This document shows, piece after piece, positions 24,550 to 35,042 of a DNA stretch of 47,064 nt (the first letter of the stretch is position 1; the number at the start of each line of letters is the position of its first letter). Below the pieces are notes generated by a model, which did not search any database, was not told the DNA's origin, and saw nothing but the letters and a program-made list of their open reading frames with translations. The stretch lies in contig JAIOIW010000070.1 of NCBI GenBank assembly GCA_019912385.1, positions 1 to 47,064 on the forward strand. The letters run 5' to 3'. The position numbers were made by a program, and so were the translations under genes. The stretch is from Notoacmeibacter sp. GTDB lineage: Bacteria; Pseudomonadota; Alphaproteobacteria; Rhizobiales; Rhizobiaceae.

Positions 24550-24772
24550 CCGACTGGGACGGAGCTCCCGAGAGCCAGTGCCGAAAAAGACCATCGACAG
24601 GCGGCGCCGGCCGCCGCGACAGAGCTTTGGCGGCGTTGCCATAAAATTGCCCCGTTGCGGTCACAGTGCATTAAGCAGCCACTAAGATTATCGTGTAACA
24701 AGGGGATTGTTCGGAAATCGGGTGGCGGTATCCGGCCGGAAATGGTCCGGGGCAGAGGATTCGGAGAGGGTT

Positions 24773-25948
24773 TTGAACGGTTCTGCCTTGAAAAGAGCAA
24801 TCGGTGGCGCGCTCGCCGGCAGCGCCGTGCTGTTGCTTGCCGCCTGCGCCGCCCCGTCACCGAAATTTTCGATGCAATCGCCCGTTTCGGAATCCAAGGA
24901 GTATTTCTCGGAGAAGGAATACGGCGTCAAGGCAAGCCCGCGCGTGGTGACCCGTTCATCAAGGCTCACGAGGGGTGGCGGGCGCTATCAGGTCGGAAAG
25001 CCATACCAGATCAAGGGCAAATGGTACCGGCCGAAGGAAGATCCCGACTACTCCAAGCGCGGCAAGGCATCATGGTACGGCGCGGCATTCGACGGACGGC
25101 TGACGGCCAACGGCGAAGTCTATGACATGTCCCACCTGACCGCCGCGCACCCCACCATGCCGTTGCCCAGCTATGCGCGGGTGACGAATCTCGCAAACGG
25201 CGCGTCGGTCGTCGTCAGGGTCAACGATCGCGGGCCCTATGCGCATGGCCGCATCATCGACCTGTCGAAGCGCGCCGCTGACATGCTCGGCTACTCCCAG
25301 AACGGGGTTGCCGAAGTCCAGGTTGACTACGTCGGAAAGGCGCCGCTGCACGGCCAGGACGATGAATATCTTCTTGCTTCCTACAAGCCGGGCAAGGGGA
25401 TGCCTTCGTACGGATTGCCCGATGGCGTGATGCTGGCGATGAACAGCCCGGCACCGAGCGTGGTGGTTCAACCGCGGGTCCCCGCACAAGGCCTGTCTGG
25501 CATCTCGGTCAATCCCGATACGGCAGTTTCGTCGCGCGAAGCGCTCCCGGAATTGCCGAACATCGGACCGCTGATCGTCAATCGGCCGCTGGTCGCGCTC
25601 GCGCTTGGATACGCGCCGGATAGTCCCGCGCCATCCGCCGTATCGGCTTTCGACAAGCTTGGAATCGACGCTGACCGGATAAAGGCGTCGTGGCGCATGC
25701 AGACGGGCGGCGAAACACGCAGTCAGACGGTCTATGTCGCGGCTGGAACCTTTGCATCGCGCGATTTTGCCGAAGCGCTCGCCGATCGCCTGTCCCGCCA
25801 CGCCCGCAGCGAGGTTTCGACGACGCGGGAGGGCAGCCGGACCTGGTATTCGGTGGCCGCATATCCCTCGCATGAAGCGGATCTCGATACCCTGCTTCGG
25901 ACCGCCTGGGAAAACGGGGCCCTGGATGCCCTGGTCGTTCGGCCCTGA
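24773..25948 (+). CDS. rlpA: RlpA-family septal lipoprotein (double-psi beta-barrel plus SPOR)
   Basis: A 391-residue lipoprotein. I choose the TTG at 24773 because GGAGAGGG lies just upstream and the product then begins with a proper lipoprotein signal ending LLLAACAAP (lipobox LAAC). The RlpA domain reads GKASWYGAAFDGRLTANGE, YARVTNLANG and VVVRVNDRGPYAHGRIIDLS. A SPOR peptidoglycan-binding domain closes the protein (VYVAAGTFASRDFAEALADR). RlpA proteins cleave or bind denuded glycan at the septum. It heads the conserved envelope/housekeeping run that follows. Confidence 0.87.
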   Translation: MNGSALKRAIGGALAGSAVLLLAACAAPSPKFSMQSPVSESKEYFSEKEYGVKASPRVVTRSSRLTRGGGRYQVGKPYQIKGKWYRPKEDPDYSKRGKASWYGAAFDGRLTANGEVYDMSHLTAAHPTMPLPSYARVTNLANGASVVVRVNDRGPYAHGRIIDLSKRAADMLGYSQNGVAEVQVDYVGKAPLHGQDDEYLLASYKPGKGMPSYGLPDGVMLAMNSPAPSVVVQPRVPAQGLSGISVNPDTAVSSREALPELPNIGPLIVNRPLVALALGYAPDSPAPSAVSAFDKLGIDADRIKASWRMQTGGETRSQTVYVAAGTFASRDFAEALADRLSRHARSEVSTTREGSRTWYSVAAYPSHEADLDTLLRTAWENGALDALVVRP

Positions 25949-26182
25949 CACGGCGGCCTGGCCATTCCCAACTCCGGCCGATCTGGCGCCAACGCGGCGT
26001 GTTTTCATTTCCTTCGCGACCGCGATTCAAGCGACATAATACGCAGGCCCGCAATTCCATTTTCGCGGAAATGGGCTAGGGTAAAGAAGATGCGGCTCCG
26101 AATTGAATGTCGGCTGTTCCGGCGGGCTCCGGGGCAGGGGTCTGGATGCCGCGAATACGGGTGAGGAAACCAGGATTTCGAT

Positions 26183-27352
26183 ATGAATGCCGTTTCCGCG
26201 GCCATCCGTGCCGCTCTCTGTTCGATTTTAATGCTTCTGGCGATGTCCGGCGCTGTCCGTGCGCAGTTGTTCGAAACATCGGCGGGCCAGGCCTTCATGA
26301 TCGATGCGGAGACCGGCTCGATCCTGTTTTCCAAGGATCCGGACAAGCTCATTCCGCCAGCCTCGCTGGCCAAGCTCATGACCATGGAAGTGGTTTTCAA
26401 CGCCATCAATTCCGGCCGCCTTTCGCTGGACGACACGTTTTATGTGAGCGAAAACGCGTGGCGCACCGGCGGGGCGTCTTCCGGCGGCTCGACCATGTTC
26501 GCAGAGTTGAAGTCCGAGATCCGCCTCGAGGACCTCATCAAGGGCGTCATTATCCAGTCGGCCAATGACGGATGCATCATCATCGCCGAGGGCATGGCGG
26601 GGTCGGAGGAGAACTTCGCCCGGCTGATGACCGAGCGCGCCCGCGCGCTCGGGCTGGAAAGATCGGTCTTCAAGAACTCCACAGGGCTGCCCGCGGAAGG
26701 CCAGTATGTAACGGTGCGCGAACTTGCCAAACTGGCCCTGCACATCTGGCGGACCTACCCGGAATTCTACAAGTTCTACAGCCACACCGATTTCACCTGG
26801 AACAAGATCTTCCAGCGCAACCGCAATCCGCTGCTGCGCATGGACATCGGCGCCGACGGCCTGAAGACCGGATTCACCGAAGAAAGCGGCTACGCGATCG
26901 TCGGTTCGGTCAATCGGGACGGCAAGCGCCTTTTCGTCGCGATGAGCGGCCTTGCCAGTGAGCGGGTGCGGGCGGAGGAAGCGCGCAAGATCCTCGATTG
27001 GGGCATCCGTGCCTTCGAAAAGGTCGAACTCTATGCGGACGGAGAGGTTGTCGGTGAGGCGGCGACCTATGGCGGAGAAAAATCCGGAGTTGCGGTCGCG
27101 GCCAAGGGACCGGTCTCCATTCTGGTACCCATCACCAACCGCGACCGCCTGATCGCCAGGATCGTCTATGACGGCCCCGTCGAGGCGCCCGTTGAAACGG
27201 GGACCCAAATCGGTACGCTGAAGGTGTGGATCGGCGACACGCTGAGCCAGGAAACGCCGCTCTACGCCGCCGAGGACGTCGGCAAGGGAACGCTGACCCA
27301 AAGGGCGCTCGATGCGGTGGAAGAACTGATGATCGGCTGGCTCAGGGGTTAG
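26183..27352 (+). CDS. dacA: D-alanyl-D-alanine carboxypeptidase (penicillin-binding protein, DacA/DacF type)
   Basis: A 389-residue exported serine peptidase S11. A signal peptide ends near residue 27 (VRA). The active-site triad is complete: SLAK at 61-64 (Ser61 nucleophile), SAN at 126-128 and KTG at 228-230. The C-terminal PBP5_C domain follows (about 285-375) and the last residues ([11 protein letters not shown]) resemble a membrane-anchoring amphipathic helix. It trims the terminal D-Ala of peptidoglycan stem peptides. Position after rlpA and before tmk is usual for Rhizobiales. Confidence 0.88.
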   Translation: MNAVSAAIRAALCSILMLLAMSGAVRAQLFETSAGQAFMIDAETGSILFSKDPDKLIPPASLAKLMTMEVVFNAINSGRLSLDDTFYVSENAWRTGGASSGGSTMFAELKSEIRLEDLIKGVIIQSANDGCIIIAEGMAGSEENFARLMTERARALGLERSVFKNSTGLPAEGQYVTVRELAKLALHIWRTYPEFYKFYSHTDFTWNKIFQRNRNPLLRMDIGADGLKTGFTEESGYAIVGSVNRDGKRLFVAMSGLASERVRAEEARKILDWGIRAFEKVELYADGEVVGEAATYGGEKSGVAVAAKGPVSILVPITNRDRLIARIVYDGPVEAPVETGTQIGTLKVWIGDTLSQETPLYAAEDVGKGTLTQRALDAVEELMIGWLRG

Positions 27353-27440
27353 CGATGCGACCGGCGCAACTGGACCTTTCGCCTGCGAAACCCTAGTTTC
27401 CGGCAACGACGAACGGGTTTATCGAGGCAGGCAGGCAAGC

Positions 27441-28127
27441 GTGCGACGCGGATATTTCATCACTTTCGAAGGCGGCGAGGGCGCGGGGAAATCGACCCAG
27501 ATCGAACGCCTGGCCGACACGCTGCGCCGCGCCGGGCATACGGTTCTTGCAACGCGCGAACCGGGCGGCTCGCCAGGTGCGGAGGCCATACGCCATGTTC
27601 TGCTGTCCGGCGCCGCTGAAGCGCTCGGACCGGCGATGGAGGCTGTTCTTTTCGCAGCGGCGCGTGGCGACCATGTCGATTCCGTCATCCGTCCGGCGGT
27701 CGAGCGGGGCGAAATCGTGCTTTGCGACCGGTTCATGGACTCCTCGCGCGTTTACCAGGGTGTGACAGGCGAACTGGACAGCAGCTTCATGTCCGCGCTG
27801 GAGCGCGTCACCGTGGGTGACATGATCCCCGACCTGACCCTGATCCTCGACCTGCCCGTGGACGCCGGCATGGAGCGCGCCGCGGCGCGGCGCGGCAAGG
27901 ACGTTGCGGACCGCTATGAAAAAGAGGATCTGGCGATCCAGGAACGCCGGCGCGCGGCCTACCTGGCGATCGCCGGAGCCGAACCCGAGCGCTGTATTGT
28001 CATCGATGCATCGGCGTCGCCGGATGCGGTCGCCCACGCGATTGCCAAGACGGTGCGCGCGCTGATCAAGTCAAAGCCCGCCGGAAATGCAAAACAGCTG
28101 GAAAATGCGGGGGCTGATCATGGATGA
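27441..28127 (+). CDS. tmk: dTMP kinase
   Basis: A 228-residue enzyme that phosphorylates dTMP to dTDP. The P-loop reads [12 protein letters not shown], the substrate motif [10 protein letters not shown], the DR-x motif [14 protein letters not shown], and the lid R-x6-R-like region is present. Translation starts at GTG 27441. Its stop lies inside the start of holB (8-nt overlap), a conserved arrangement in bacteria. Confidence 0.92.
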   Translation: MRRGYFITFEGGEGAGKSTQIERLADTLRRAGHTVLATREPGGSPGAEAIRHVLLSGAAEALGPAMEAVLFAAARGDHVDSVIRPAVERGEIVLCDRFMDSSRVYQGVTGELDSSFMSALERVTVGDMIPDLTLILDLPVDAGMERAAARRGKDVADRYEKEDLAIQERRRAAYLAIAGAEPERCIVIDASASPDAVAHAIAKTVRALIKSKPAGNAKQLENAGADHG

Positions 28128-29175
28128 GCGCCTTGCCCCTGAGCAATACGATACGCTGCCGGACATTCCAGAGCCGCGGGAGAACCCGTTTCGCGCGGGT
28201 CATGATGAAATTGCCGGACGCATCGCTACGGCCTATCGCGCCGGCAAGCTGCATCATGCGCTGCTGTTTGCCGGGCCGGCGGGGGTTGGCAAGGCGACCC
28301 TGGCGTTTCACATCGCACACCACCTGCTTGCCAACAGGGATGCGGCGTCGGCGCACGAATCGATTGTTGAGCCGGACCCTGCGTCCGGCCTGTGGCGGCA
28401 GATCGCGAGCGGGGCGCATCCGGGCATCCTGCATCTGGCGCGGCCGTTCGACGACAAGCGCAAGCTCTTCAAGACCGTGATCACCGTCGAGGAGGTTCGC
28501 CGGGTGTCTCGGTTCCTGTCGCATACCGCCCATGACGGCGGCTACCGGGTGGTGATCGTCGATCCGGCGGACGACATGAATACGGCGGCAGCCAATGCGT
28601 TGCTGAAGAACCTCGAGGAACCGCCGCGGAAAACGCTGTTCATCCTGGTCAGCCATTCGCCGGGGCGCCTGCTGCCGACGATCCGCTCGCGTTGCCAGGT
28701 GCACCGCTTCGCTCCTCTCGGCCACGAAGACCTTGAGCGGGTATTGCGGGCCGTCGGCGCGGAACTGCCACAGGATGCTGCCGGGCGATCGGCACTTTTC
28801 GATCTCGCACAAGGCAGCGCGCGCACCGCGTTCCTTCTGACACAATATGGCGGGCTGGAGATCGCGACGGCCACCGACGAGGTGATCGACGCTCCTTCAT
28901 TCGACGTTCTTGCCGCGGACAAGATCGCCCAGGCGCTCGCAGGGCGCGATGCGTCGATCCAGTTCGACATCTTCAACCGCCACGCAGCCGAGCGCGTGGC
29001 GCGCGCGGCATCGGCAAGTGCGCAAACCGGCGACAGCGGCAGGGCGACGCGGCTCAGTGAGCTGTGGAGCGAAACCGCCTCGACCATCCGCGACACCGAG
29101 ACCTACAATCTCGACAAGCGTCAGCACGTAATGGGGCTTTTGCACCGGCTTAATGCCGATCTCGCCGGCCGATAG
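28120..29175 (+). CDS. holB: DNA polymerase III subunit delta-prime
   Basis: A 351-residue clamp-loader subunit. The P-loop-like motif [14 protein letters not shown] and [12 protein letters not shown] identify the family; the sensor-like [15 protein letters not shown] follows. Typical of delta-prime, the ATPase is probably non-hydrolysing. I use the ATG at 28120, behind GCGGGGG and overlapping tmk by 8 nt. Confidence 0.9.
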   Translation: MDERLAPEQYDTLPDIPEPRENPFRAGHDEIAGRIATAYRAGKLHHALLFAGPAGVGKATLAFHIAHHLLANRDAASAHESIVEPDPASGLWRQIASGAHPGILHLARPFDDKRKLFKTVITVEEVRRVSRFLSHTAHDGGYRVVIVDPADDMNTAAANALLKNLEEPPRKTLFILVSHSPGRLLPTIRSRCQVHRFAPLGHEDLERVLRAVGAELPQDAAGRSALFDLAQGSARTAFLLTQYGGLEIATATDEVIDAPSFDVLAADKIAQALAGRDASIQFDIFNRHAAERVARAASASAQTGDSGRATRLSELWSETASTIRDTETYNLDKRQHVMGLLHRLNADLAGR

Positions 29176-29239
29176 ACCAGGACTGTTCGTCCGTATGGCA
29201 ATCGTGCGGCAATTGGGTTATCTCACCGCCACGACACAA

Positions 29240-29257
29240 GGCGGCGCACGCGCCGCC
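29240..29257. promoter_or_regulatory. GC-rich hairpin ahead of metG
   Basis: GGCGGCG-CACG-CGCCGCC forms a 7-bp stem ending 23 bp before the metG start chosen here. No T-run follows, so it is more likely a leader structure than a terminator. Confidence 0.3.
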
Positions 29258-29280
29258 GCGACATGACGGGTATCTGGCTG

Positions 29281-30825
29281 ATGCAAAAAGAGAAGTTCTA
29301 TATCACGACGCCGATTTTCTATCCCAACGGCGTTCCCCATATCGGCCACGCCTACACGGCGATCGCCACCGACGTGCTCGCACGCTTTGCGCGCCACGAC
29401 GGCAAGGATGTCTTTTTCCTGACCGGAACCGACGAGCACGGCCAGAAGATGCAGCAGACCGCCGAGAAGGAAGGGATTTCGCCGATCGAGCTGGCCGACC
29501 GCAATTCGGCGGTGTTCCGCCGGATGGTCGAGACGCTTGGCTGCTCCAATGACGATTTCATTCGCACCACCGAAGACCGCCACCGCATATCCTGCCAGAC
29601 GCTGTGGCAGCGGATGGAGGAATCGGGCGACATCTATCTGGGTAGCTACGGCGGCTGGTACTCAGTGCGCCAGGAAGCCTTTTTCGACGAGAGCGAAACG
29701 ACGGTCGGCGATGACGGCGTTCGCCGCGAACCCCTGGGCTCGCCGGTCGACTGGGTGCAGGAGGAAAGCTACTATTTCCGCCTTTCCGCCTATGGTGACA
29801 AGCTGCTCGAGCTTTACGAGAAAAATCCCGGTTTCGTGGCGCCGGCAGAACGCCGCAATGAGGTCATCAGCTTCGTGAAATCAGGCTTGAGAGACTTGTC
29901 GATCTCGCGCACCAGCTTCAACTGGGGCATTCCGGTGCCCGGCAACGACAAGCATGTGATGTATGTCTGGGTCGACGCGCTGACCAACTACATCACCGCC
30001 GCCGGCTATCCCGACGAGAACGCCGGGCGCTGGTCCTTCTGGCCCGCAATGCACATCATCGGCAAGGACATCGTGCGGTTCCATGCGGTCTATTGGCCCG
30101 CGTTCCTGATGTCGGCGCGGGTGGAGGTGCCCAAGCGGGTCTATGCCCACGGCTTCCTGTTCAACAAGGGCGAGAAGATGTCGAAGTCGGTCGGCAACGT
30201 CGTCGATCCCTTCGCGCTGGTGGACGCCTACGGGCTCGACCAGGTCCGCTATTTCTTCATGCGCGAAGTGCCGTTCGGCCAAGACGGCTCCTACAGCCAT
30301 GAGGCGATCGTCAACCGCATCAACGCCGATCTTGCCAACGATCTCGGCAATCTGGCGCAGCGCTCGCTGTCGATGATCGCCAAGAACTGCGATGCCAAGG
30401 TACCGCAGTGCGGCGACCTGCAACCGCCGGACGAGGCGATCCTCGCCCAGGCCGCGAGCGCACTCGATGCCGCGCGCAAGGCGATGGGCGAGCAGGCGAT
30501 CCACTCGGCGCTGGCTGCGATCTTCGCCGTGGTCTCGGAGGCCAACCGCTACTTTGCCGGCCAGGAACCCTGGGCGCTGAAGAAGACCGATCCCGTGCGC
30601 ATGGAAACCGTGCTGTGGACGACCGCGGAAACGCTCCGGCGCTTAGCAATCCTTTGCCAGCCCTTCATTCCGGGTTCTGCCGGCAAGCTGCTGGACATTC
30701 TCGGTGTCGCCGACGATGTTCGAGAATTCGCCCATGTCGATGACGCGCATGCCCTGGAGCCGGGAGCCAGCCTGCCGGCGCCCGAACCGGTCTTCCCGCG
30801 TTATGTCGAAAAGGAAGATGCCTGA
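29281..30825 (+). CDS. metG: Methionine-tRNA ligase
   Basis: A 514-residue class I aminoacyl-tRNA synthetase. The HIGH motif appears as [10 protein letters not shown] and the KMSKS loop as [11 protein letters not shown]. There is no C-terminal tRNA-binding (EMAP-like) domain and no four-cysteine zinc knuckle, as in many alphaproteobacterial MetG. I prefer the ATG at 29281 because family members start directly before KFYITTPI; an in-frame ATG at 29263 adds six residues. It leads a three-gene run with tatD and an MBL hydrolase. Confidence 0.92.
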   Translation: MQKEKFYITTPIFYPNGVPHIGHAYTAIATDVLARFARHDGKDVFFLTGTDEHGQKMQQTAEKEGISPIELADRNSAVFRRMVETLGCSNDDFIRTTEDRHRISCQTLWQRMEESGDIYLGSYGGWYSVRQEAFFDESETTVGDDGVRREPLGSPVDWVQEESYYFRLSAYGDKLLELYEKNPGFVAPAERRNEVISFVKSGLRDLSISRTSFNWGIPVPGNDKHVMYVWVDALTNYITAAGYPDENAGRWSFWPAMHIIGKDIVRFHAVYWPAFLMSARVEVPKRVYAHGFLFNKGEKMSKSVGNVVDPFALVDAYGLDQVRYFFMREVPFGQDGSYSHEAIVNRINADLANDLGNLAQRSLSMIAKNCDAKVPQCGDLQPPDEAILAQAASALDAARKAMGEQAIHSALAAIFAVVSEANRYFAGQEPWALKKTDPVRMETVLWTTAETLRRLAILCQPFIPGSAGKLLDILGVADDVREFAHVDDAHALEPGASLPAPEPVFPRYVEKEDA

Positions 30826-30829
30826 TCCA

Positions 30830-31624
30830 ATGCTGATCGACAGCCATTGTCATCTCGACTTTCCGGACTTTGCCGAAGAGCGCGACGCGATCATAGCCCG
30901 CGCGGTCGAGGCCGGGGTGAAGCGGATGGTGACGATCTCCACGCGCGTGGCACGGTTCGATGCCGTAAAGGCGATCGCGGAAGCCCATGAGCCCGTATTC
31001 TGTTCGGTCGGCACCCACCCGCACAGTGCCGCCGAGGAGCCGGACGTGACCGCCGCGCAACTCGTCGCCCTGGCGGCACATCCGAAGTGCGTCGCCATCG
31101 GCGAGGCGGGGCTCGACTATTTCTACGACAAGTCGCCGCGCGACGTTCAGGCGGCGAGCTTCCGCCAGCACATCGCCGCTGCGCGTGAGACCGGCCTGCC
31201 GCTGGTGATCCATTCGCGCGATGCCGATGCCGACATGACGGCGATTTTGGAGGAGGAAACGGGGAAGGGGGCCTTTCCCTTCATCCTGCATTGCTTTTCT
31301 TCCGGCCGTGCGCTCGCCGAAGCCGGCATTCGTCTCGGCGGCCATGTTTCGTTCTCCGGCATCCTCACCTTCAGGAATTCCGGGGAATTGCGCGAGATCG
31401 CGCGCGACCTGCCGCTCGATCGGCTGCTGGTGGAAACCGACGCGCCATACCTGGCGCCGGTGCCGTTTAGGGGAAAACGCAACGAGCCGGCGCATGTGGT
31501 ACACACCGCCGCTGTGCTTGCCGAAGCCAAGGGGCTTGAACCGGAAGCTGTCGCGGATGCGACCACGGCGAACTGCCTGCGCCTGTTCGCCAGGATGCCG
31601 GCGGCGACCGGCTCAACCGTCTGA
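30830..31624 (+). CDS. tatD: TatD-family metal-dependent deoxyribonuclease
   Basis: A 264-residue TIM-barrel hydrolase. Metal ligands are visible in IDSHCHLDFP, GEAGLDYFY, LVIHSRDAD, LHCFSSG and VETDAPYLAPVPFRGKRNEP. All expected histidines and acids are present. The ATG at 30830 lies just after the metG stop; an ATG at 30818 overlapping metG has its purine-rich site directly adjacent and is less likely. It is a probable 3'-5' nuclease in DNA repair or quality control. Confidence 0.88.
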   Translation: MLIDSHCHLDFPDFAEERDAIIARAVEAGVKRMVTISTRVARFDAVKAIAEAHEPVFCSVGTHPHSAAEEPDVTAAQLVALAAHPKCVAIGEAGLDYFYDKSPRDVQAASFRQHIAAARETGLPLVIHSRDADADMTAILEEETGKGAFPFILHCFSSGRALAEAGIRLGGHVSFSGILTFRNSGELREIARDLPLDRLLVETDAPYLAPVPFRGKRNEPAHVVHTAAVLAEAKGLEPEAVADATTANCLRLFARMPAATGSTV

Positions 31625-31629
31625 CCGCC

Positions 31630-32442
31630 ATGGCCGCGACGCTCCGCTTCACGATTCTCGGCTGCGGGTCTTCGCCCGGTGTACCCCGCATTTCCGGTGA
31701 CTGGGGCAATTGCAATCCTGCCAATCCGCGCAACAGGCGGCGGCGCGCCTCCGCGCTCGTGGAACGTATCGGCGATGATGGCGGCGTAACCCGGGTGGTC
31801 ATCGATACCGGCCCTGATTTCCGCGAGCAGATGATCTCGGCCGGCGCGGGAACGCTCGACGCGGCGGTTTATTCCCATCCGCATGCAGATCACATCCATG
31901 GCGTCGACGACCTGCGCGGCTATGTCATCACGCAGCGCCGGATCATGGATGTCTGGGCCGACGAAAAGACAATGGAGCGGCTTCATGACGGTTTTCGCTA
32001 TGTCTTCGAGACGCCGCCGGGATCGTCCTATCCGCCAATTCTCAGGCCGAACCGGATCGAGCACGGGGTGCCGTTCACCATTGAGGGCGAGGGCGGTCCG
32101 ATCACTTTCGAACCCCTGAAGCAGTTGCATGGCGACATCATTTCGCTCGGCTTTCGCATCGGCGATCTCGCTTATTGCTCCGACGCCAGCGGATTTCCCG
32201 AAGCGACCGTCAAGCGGCTATCGGGGCTGGACGTCCTGATCATCGACGCGTTGCAGTACCGCCGCCATCCGAGCCATTTTTCGATCGGGGAGTCGCTCGA
32301 CTGGATCGAGCGCCTGCAGGCACGCCATGCGATCCTTACCCACATGCATGTACCGCTCGACTATGATGTGGTGATGGCCGAAACACCGGCACACGTGGAG
32401 CCCGCATATGATGGGATGGTCGTTGAACTTTCAGTACCATAA
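31630..32442 (+). CDS. MBL-fold metal-dependent hydrolase (PhnP-like)
   Basis: A 270-residue metallo-beta-lactamase-fold protein. The zinc-binding motif reads YSHPHADHIHGVDDLR. Other signatures are GCGSSPGVPRISGDWG at the N-terminus, YCSDAS and THMHVPLDYD. It belongs to the group containing PhnP phosphodiesterases. The ATG lies 5 bp after the tatD stop, and metG-tatD-MBL is a conserved block in Rhizobiales. The natural substrate is not known; there are no phosphonate genes nearby. Confidence 0.85.
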   Translation: MAATLRFTILGCGSSPGVPRISGDWGNCNPANPRNRRRRASALVERIGDDGGVTRVVIDTGPDFREQMISAGAGTLDAAVYSHPHADHIHGVDDLRGYVITQRRIMDVWADEKTMERLHDGFRYVFETPPGSSYPPILRPNRIEHGVPFTIEGEGGPITFEPLKQLHGDIISLGFRIGDLAYCSDASGFPEATVKRLSGLDVLIIDALQYRRHPSHFSIGESLDWIERLQARHAILTHMHVPLDYDVVMAETPAHVEPAYDGMVVELSVP

Positions 32443-32463
32443 TATTGATTTATAAAGGTTTTT

Positions 32464-32937
32464 ATGATGAAAAGAAGCACTGACAGAGTCAAGGCCGCGG
32501 CGGATCGGGCGGGCCTGGAAATCGAGATTCGCCGCATGGGCGAATCAACCCGCACGGCGAAGGAAGCGGCCGAGCAATGTGGTTGCGAGGTTGCCCAGAT
32601 CGTCAAGTCGCTCGTATTCCAGGGTGCCGACAGCGCCGCGCTGTTTCTGTTCCTTGTTTCCGGCGACAAATCGCTCGATCTTGCCAAGGCCGCTGCGCTG
32701 ACCGGCGAAAAGCTCGAACGCGCTGACCCGCGCCACGTTCGCGAGGAAACGGGATTTGCCATCGGCGGTGTCGCGCCGATCGGACACAAGATCGCGGTTC
32801 CATGTTTTGCTGACCAATCGCTGCTGCGCTTCGATGTCGTATGGGCGGCCGCAGGCGCACACGACGCTGTGTTCAGCGCCAGGCCCGACGACCTGTTTCG
32901 CGCCGCCAATGCCACGGCAGCGGATATCGCGGCGTAA
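32464..32937 (+). CDS. YbaK/aminoacyl-tRNA deacylase-family protein
   Basis: A 157-residue YbaK/ProX-fold protein that would hydrolyse mischarged aminoacyl-tRNA. The signature lysine region reads AQIVKSLVFQG and the loop GFAIGGVAPIGH is typical of the YbaK group. Two ATG codons (32464 and 32467) compete; AAAGG lies 5 or 8 nt upstream. It starts 21 bp after the MBL gene and may belong to that operon. Whether it clears Cys-tRNA(Pro) or another mischarged tRNA cannot be told from the sequence. Confidence 0.82.
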   Translation: MMKRSTDRVKAAADRAGLEIEIRRMGESTRTAKEAAEQCGCEVAQIVKSLVFQGADSAALFLFLVSGDKSLDLAKAAALTGEKLERADPRHVREETGFAIGGVAPIGHKIAVPCFADQSLLRFDVVWAAAGAHDAVFSARPDDLFRAANATAADIAA

Positions 32938-33106
32938 TCAAAGGCTTGGCCAACAGTCCGTATTATACCGCAAGTTCCATAATCCATCTTATGCGATTTC
33001 TTCATGTCGACGGACTTGCGCTGCCATCCTGATGCCAGCCACAGATATGCGCCCGGTGCAAATGATGCCCGGCGCCCTACCAGGAAGCGATTCGAGGTGC
33101 CCTGCC

Positions 33107-34276
33107 TCACGTCGCCATGGTGCGCTCGGCCAGCCGGACCCAGTAGGACGAACCGAACATGATCGCCTCGTCGTTGAAATCGTAGTTGGGATGGTGCAGC
33201 CCGGCGCTGTCGCCATTGCCGGTGAAGATGAAGGCACCCGGACGTGCCTGGAGCATGTAGGAGAAATCTTCCGCACCCATCAGCGGCGGATGGTTCGTTT
33301 CGACCCGACCGGCTCCGGCGACGTCCTCGGCAACGGCCACGGCGATTTCCGTCTGGCGTTCGTGGTTCACTGTCACCGGATAGCCATCGAACCAACTGAT
33401 CCTTGCCGTGGCGCCGAACGCCTCGGCAATGCTGTGCGTCATCGCCGTCACGCGCTTGCGGATCTGGTCCTGGACCTCGCCGGACAAGGTCCGAACGGTT
33501 CCTTTCAATTCTACGCGATGCGGCAGCACGTTGTAGGTGTCGGTGTCGCCGCGCATCGACGTGACCGAGACGACAGCCGCCTCCTGCGGATCGATATTGC
33601 GCGATACGATCGATTGCAGAGCCGTCACCAGATGCGCGCCGACGACGGTGGTATCGATGCACCGCTCGGGTAGCGCGGCGTGGCCGCCGACACCTTCGAG
33701 AACGATTGTGAACTGGTCGGTCGACGCCATGATCGGCCCGGAACGGATCGCAAACTCACCCACCGGCAGGCTCGGCATGTTGTGCATGCCGTAGACTTCC
33801 TGAATGCCGAAACGCTCCATCAGGCCGTCCTCGACCATCGCGCGCCCGCCTGCGCCACCTTCCTCGGCCGGCTGGAAGATCACGACCACGGTGCCACCGA
33901 AATTGCGGGTCTCGGCGAGATGCCGGGCCGCGCCCAGCAGCATCGCCGTGTGGCCGTCATGGCCACAGGCATGCATCTTGCCGTCGTTCCTGGAGGCATG
34001 CGGCAGGCCGGTCGCTTCCTTGATCGGCAGCGCATCCATGTCCGCGCGCATGCCGATCACCTTGCCCGAACCAACCGCCCTTCCCCTGATGACGCCGACC
34101 ACACCTGTACGCCCGATGCCGGTCACCACCTCGTCGACCCCGAATTCGCGCAGTTTCTCCGCAACAAAGGCCGCGGTGTCATGCACGTCGTATTGCAGTT
34201 CGGGGTTTTCGTGCAGATGGCGGCGCCATGCCGTGATTTCAGCGTGCATCTCGGCAAGGCTGTTGACGGTTGCCAT
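33107..34276 (-). CDS. M20-family amidohydrolase (hippurate/N-acyl-amino-acid hydrolase type)
   Basis: A 389-residue zinc hydrolase. Metal ligands and catalytic acid lie in MRADMDALPI, KMHACGHDGHTAML and FQPAEEGGAGGRAM; the C-terminal metal-binding stretch reads NHPPLMGAEDFSYML. The dimerisation domain (GVGGHAALPERCID) is intact. Such enzymes cleave amide bonds of N-acyl amino acids. It stands alone and convergent with the YbaK gene. Confidence 0.87.
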   Translation of the reverse strand: MATVNSLAEMHAEITAWRRHLHENPELQYDVHDTAAFVAEKLREFGVDEVVTGIGRTGVVGVIRGRAVGSGKVIGMRADMDALPIKEATGLPHASRNDGKMHACGHDGHTAMLLGAARHLAETRNFGGTVVVIFQPAEEGGAGGRAMVEDGLMERFGIQEVYGMHNMPSLPVGEFAIRSGPIMASTDQFTIVLEGVGGHAALPERCIDTTVVGAHLVTALQSIVSRNIDPQEAAVVSVTSMRGDTDTYNVLPHRVELKGTVRTLSGEVQDQIRKRVTAMTHSIAEAFGATARISWFDGYPVTVNHERQTEIAVAVAEDVAGAGRVETNHPPLMGAEDFSYMLQARPGAFIFTGNGDSAGLHHPNYDFNDEAIMFGSSYWVRLAERTMAT

Positions 34277-34380
34277 TTACATTCTTCTCCATGATCCCCG
34301 GCAGGAACCGCAAAAGCTAGAGCCGTTCGTCTTCAAATGGAAGCAGTTTGATGGCGACGACACCGGGCCTTGACCCGCGA

Positions 34381-34409
34381 TTGACAAAACAACCGCAAAT
34401 ACACATATG
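34381..34409 (+). promoter_or_regulatory. Candidate sigma-70-type promoter
   Basis: A perfect TTGACA (34381-34386) is followed after 17 nt by CATATG (34404-34409), a weak -10. It lies about 150 bp ahead of the glyoxalase-related gene, leaving a long leader that contains a short CCTGC/GCAGG hairpin near 34433. The whole gap 34277-34568 contains no gene that I can see. Confidence 0.35.
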
Positions 34410-34568
34410 GGCGCATTGAAGGGTTGAGGCCCCTGCCGCCCGCAGGCACAGTGCCGTGGTGAAGCCTCCTTGAATCTCAGTTCGCCGTTTGCGTGCCAAC
34501 GCGGATGGACGGCAATGCGGGTCCCGTTCGACATATCCGCCGTGCACGAAACACGGAGAGCCCTTGTC

Positions 34569-35009
34569 ATGCCGACACAACCATTGCCGCCGCTGGACCG
34601 TCTCAAGGACCAGGCAAAACGCCTTCGCGCCTCGCTGGGCGCCAACGGCAACACGATCAGTCATTCGCAAGCCCTTGAAGCACTCGCCGTGCAATATGGC
34701 TATCGCGATTGGAACACTCTGCATGCCGCCGCCGGAAACCGGTACAACGGTCCTCCGGTCGCGCTTGGCCAGACCGTCACCGGCACCTATCTCGGCCAAC
34801 CGATCATCGGCGAGGTCATTTCGGTAAGTGCCTACGAGGCAGGTGGACGCTGGCGGGTAACGCTGAAACTGGATGAGGCGGTCGACGTGGTCACCTTCGA
34901 CAGTTTTTCCGCCTACCGCAGCCGGATCACCGCGACGATCGGCTCCGACGGAAAGACGGTGGAAAAGACGTCGAACGGCAAGCCGCATCTGCGACTCGAC
35001 CTCGATTGA
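34569..35009 (+). CDS. Glyoxalase-related-domain protein
   Basis: A 146-residue cytoplasmic protein. The N-terminal region LDRLKDQAKRLRASL...SHSQALEALAVQYGYRDWNTL matches the small helical 'glyoxalase-related protein' domain, in which Y-G-Y-R-D-W-N-T-L-H is the signature. The C-terminal half (VTGTYLGQPIIGEVISV onward) is a beta-rich region that may bind a ligand. I use the ATG at 34569 behind GGAGAG. The biochemical role is unknown. Confidence 0.72.
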   Translation: MPTQPLPPLDRLKDQAKRLRASLGANGNTISHSQALEALAVQYGYRDWNTLHAAAGNRYNGPPVALGQTVTGTYLGQPIIGEVISVSAYEAGGRWRVTLKLDEAVDVVTFDSFSAYRSRITATIGSDGKTVEKTSNGKPHLRLDLD

Positions 35010-35042
35010 ACGACAAGCCGCCCGGTCTCCAGCCGGGCGGCC

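Noticed and set aside
34410-34568. A SAM-II or other riboswitch in the leader of the glyoxalase-related gene
   Set aside because: Only a short 5-bp hairpin is present; none of the conserved SAM-II core bases line up, and the gene has no link to methionine metabolism.
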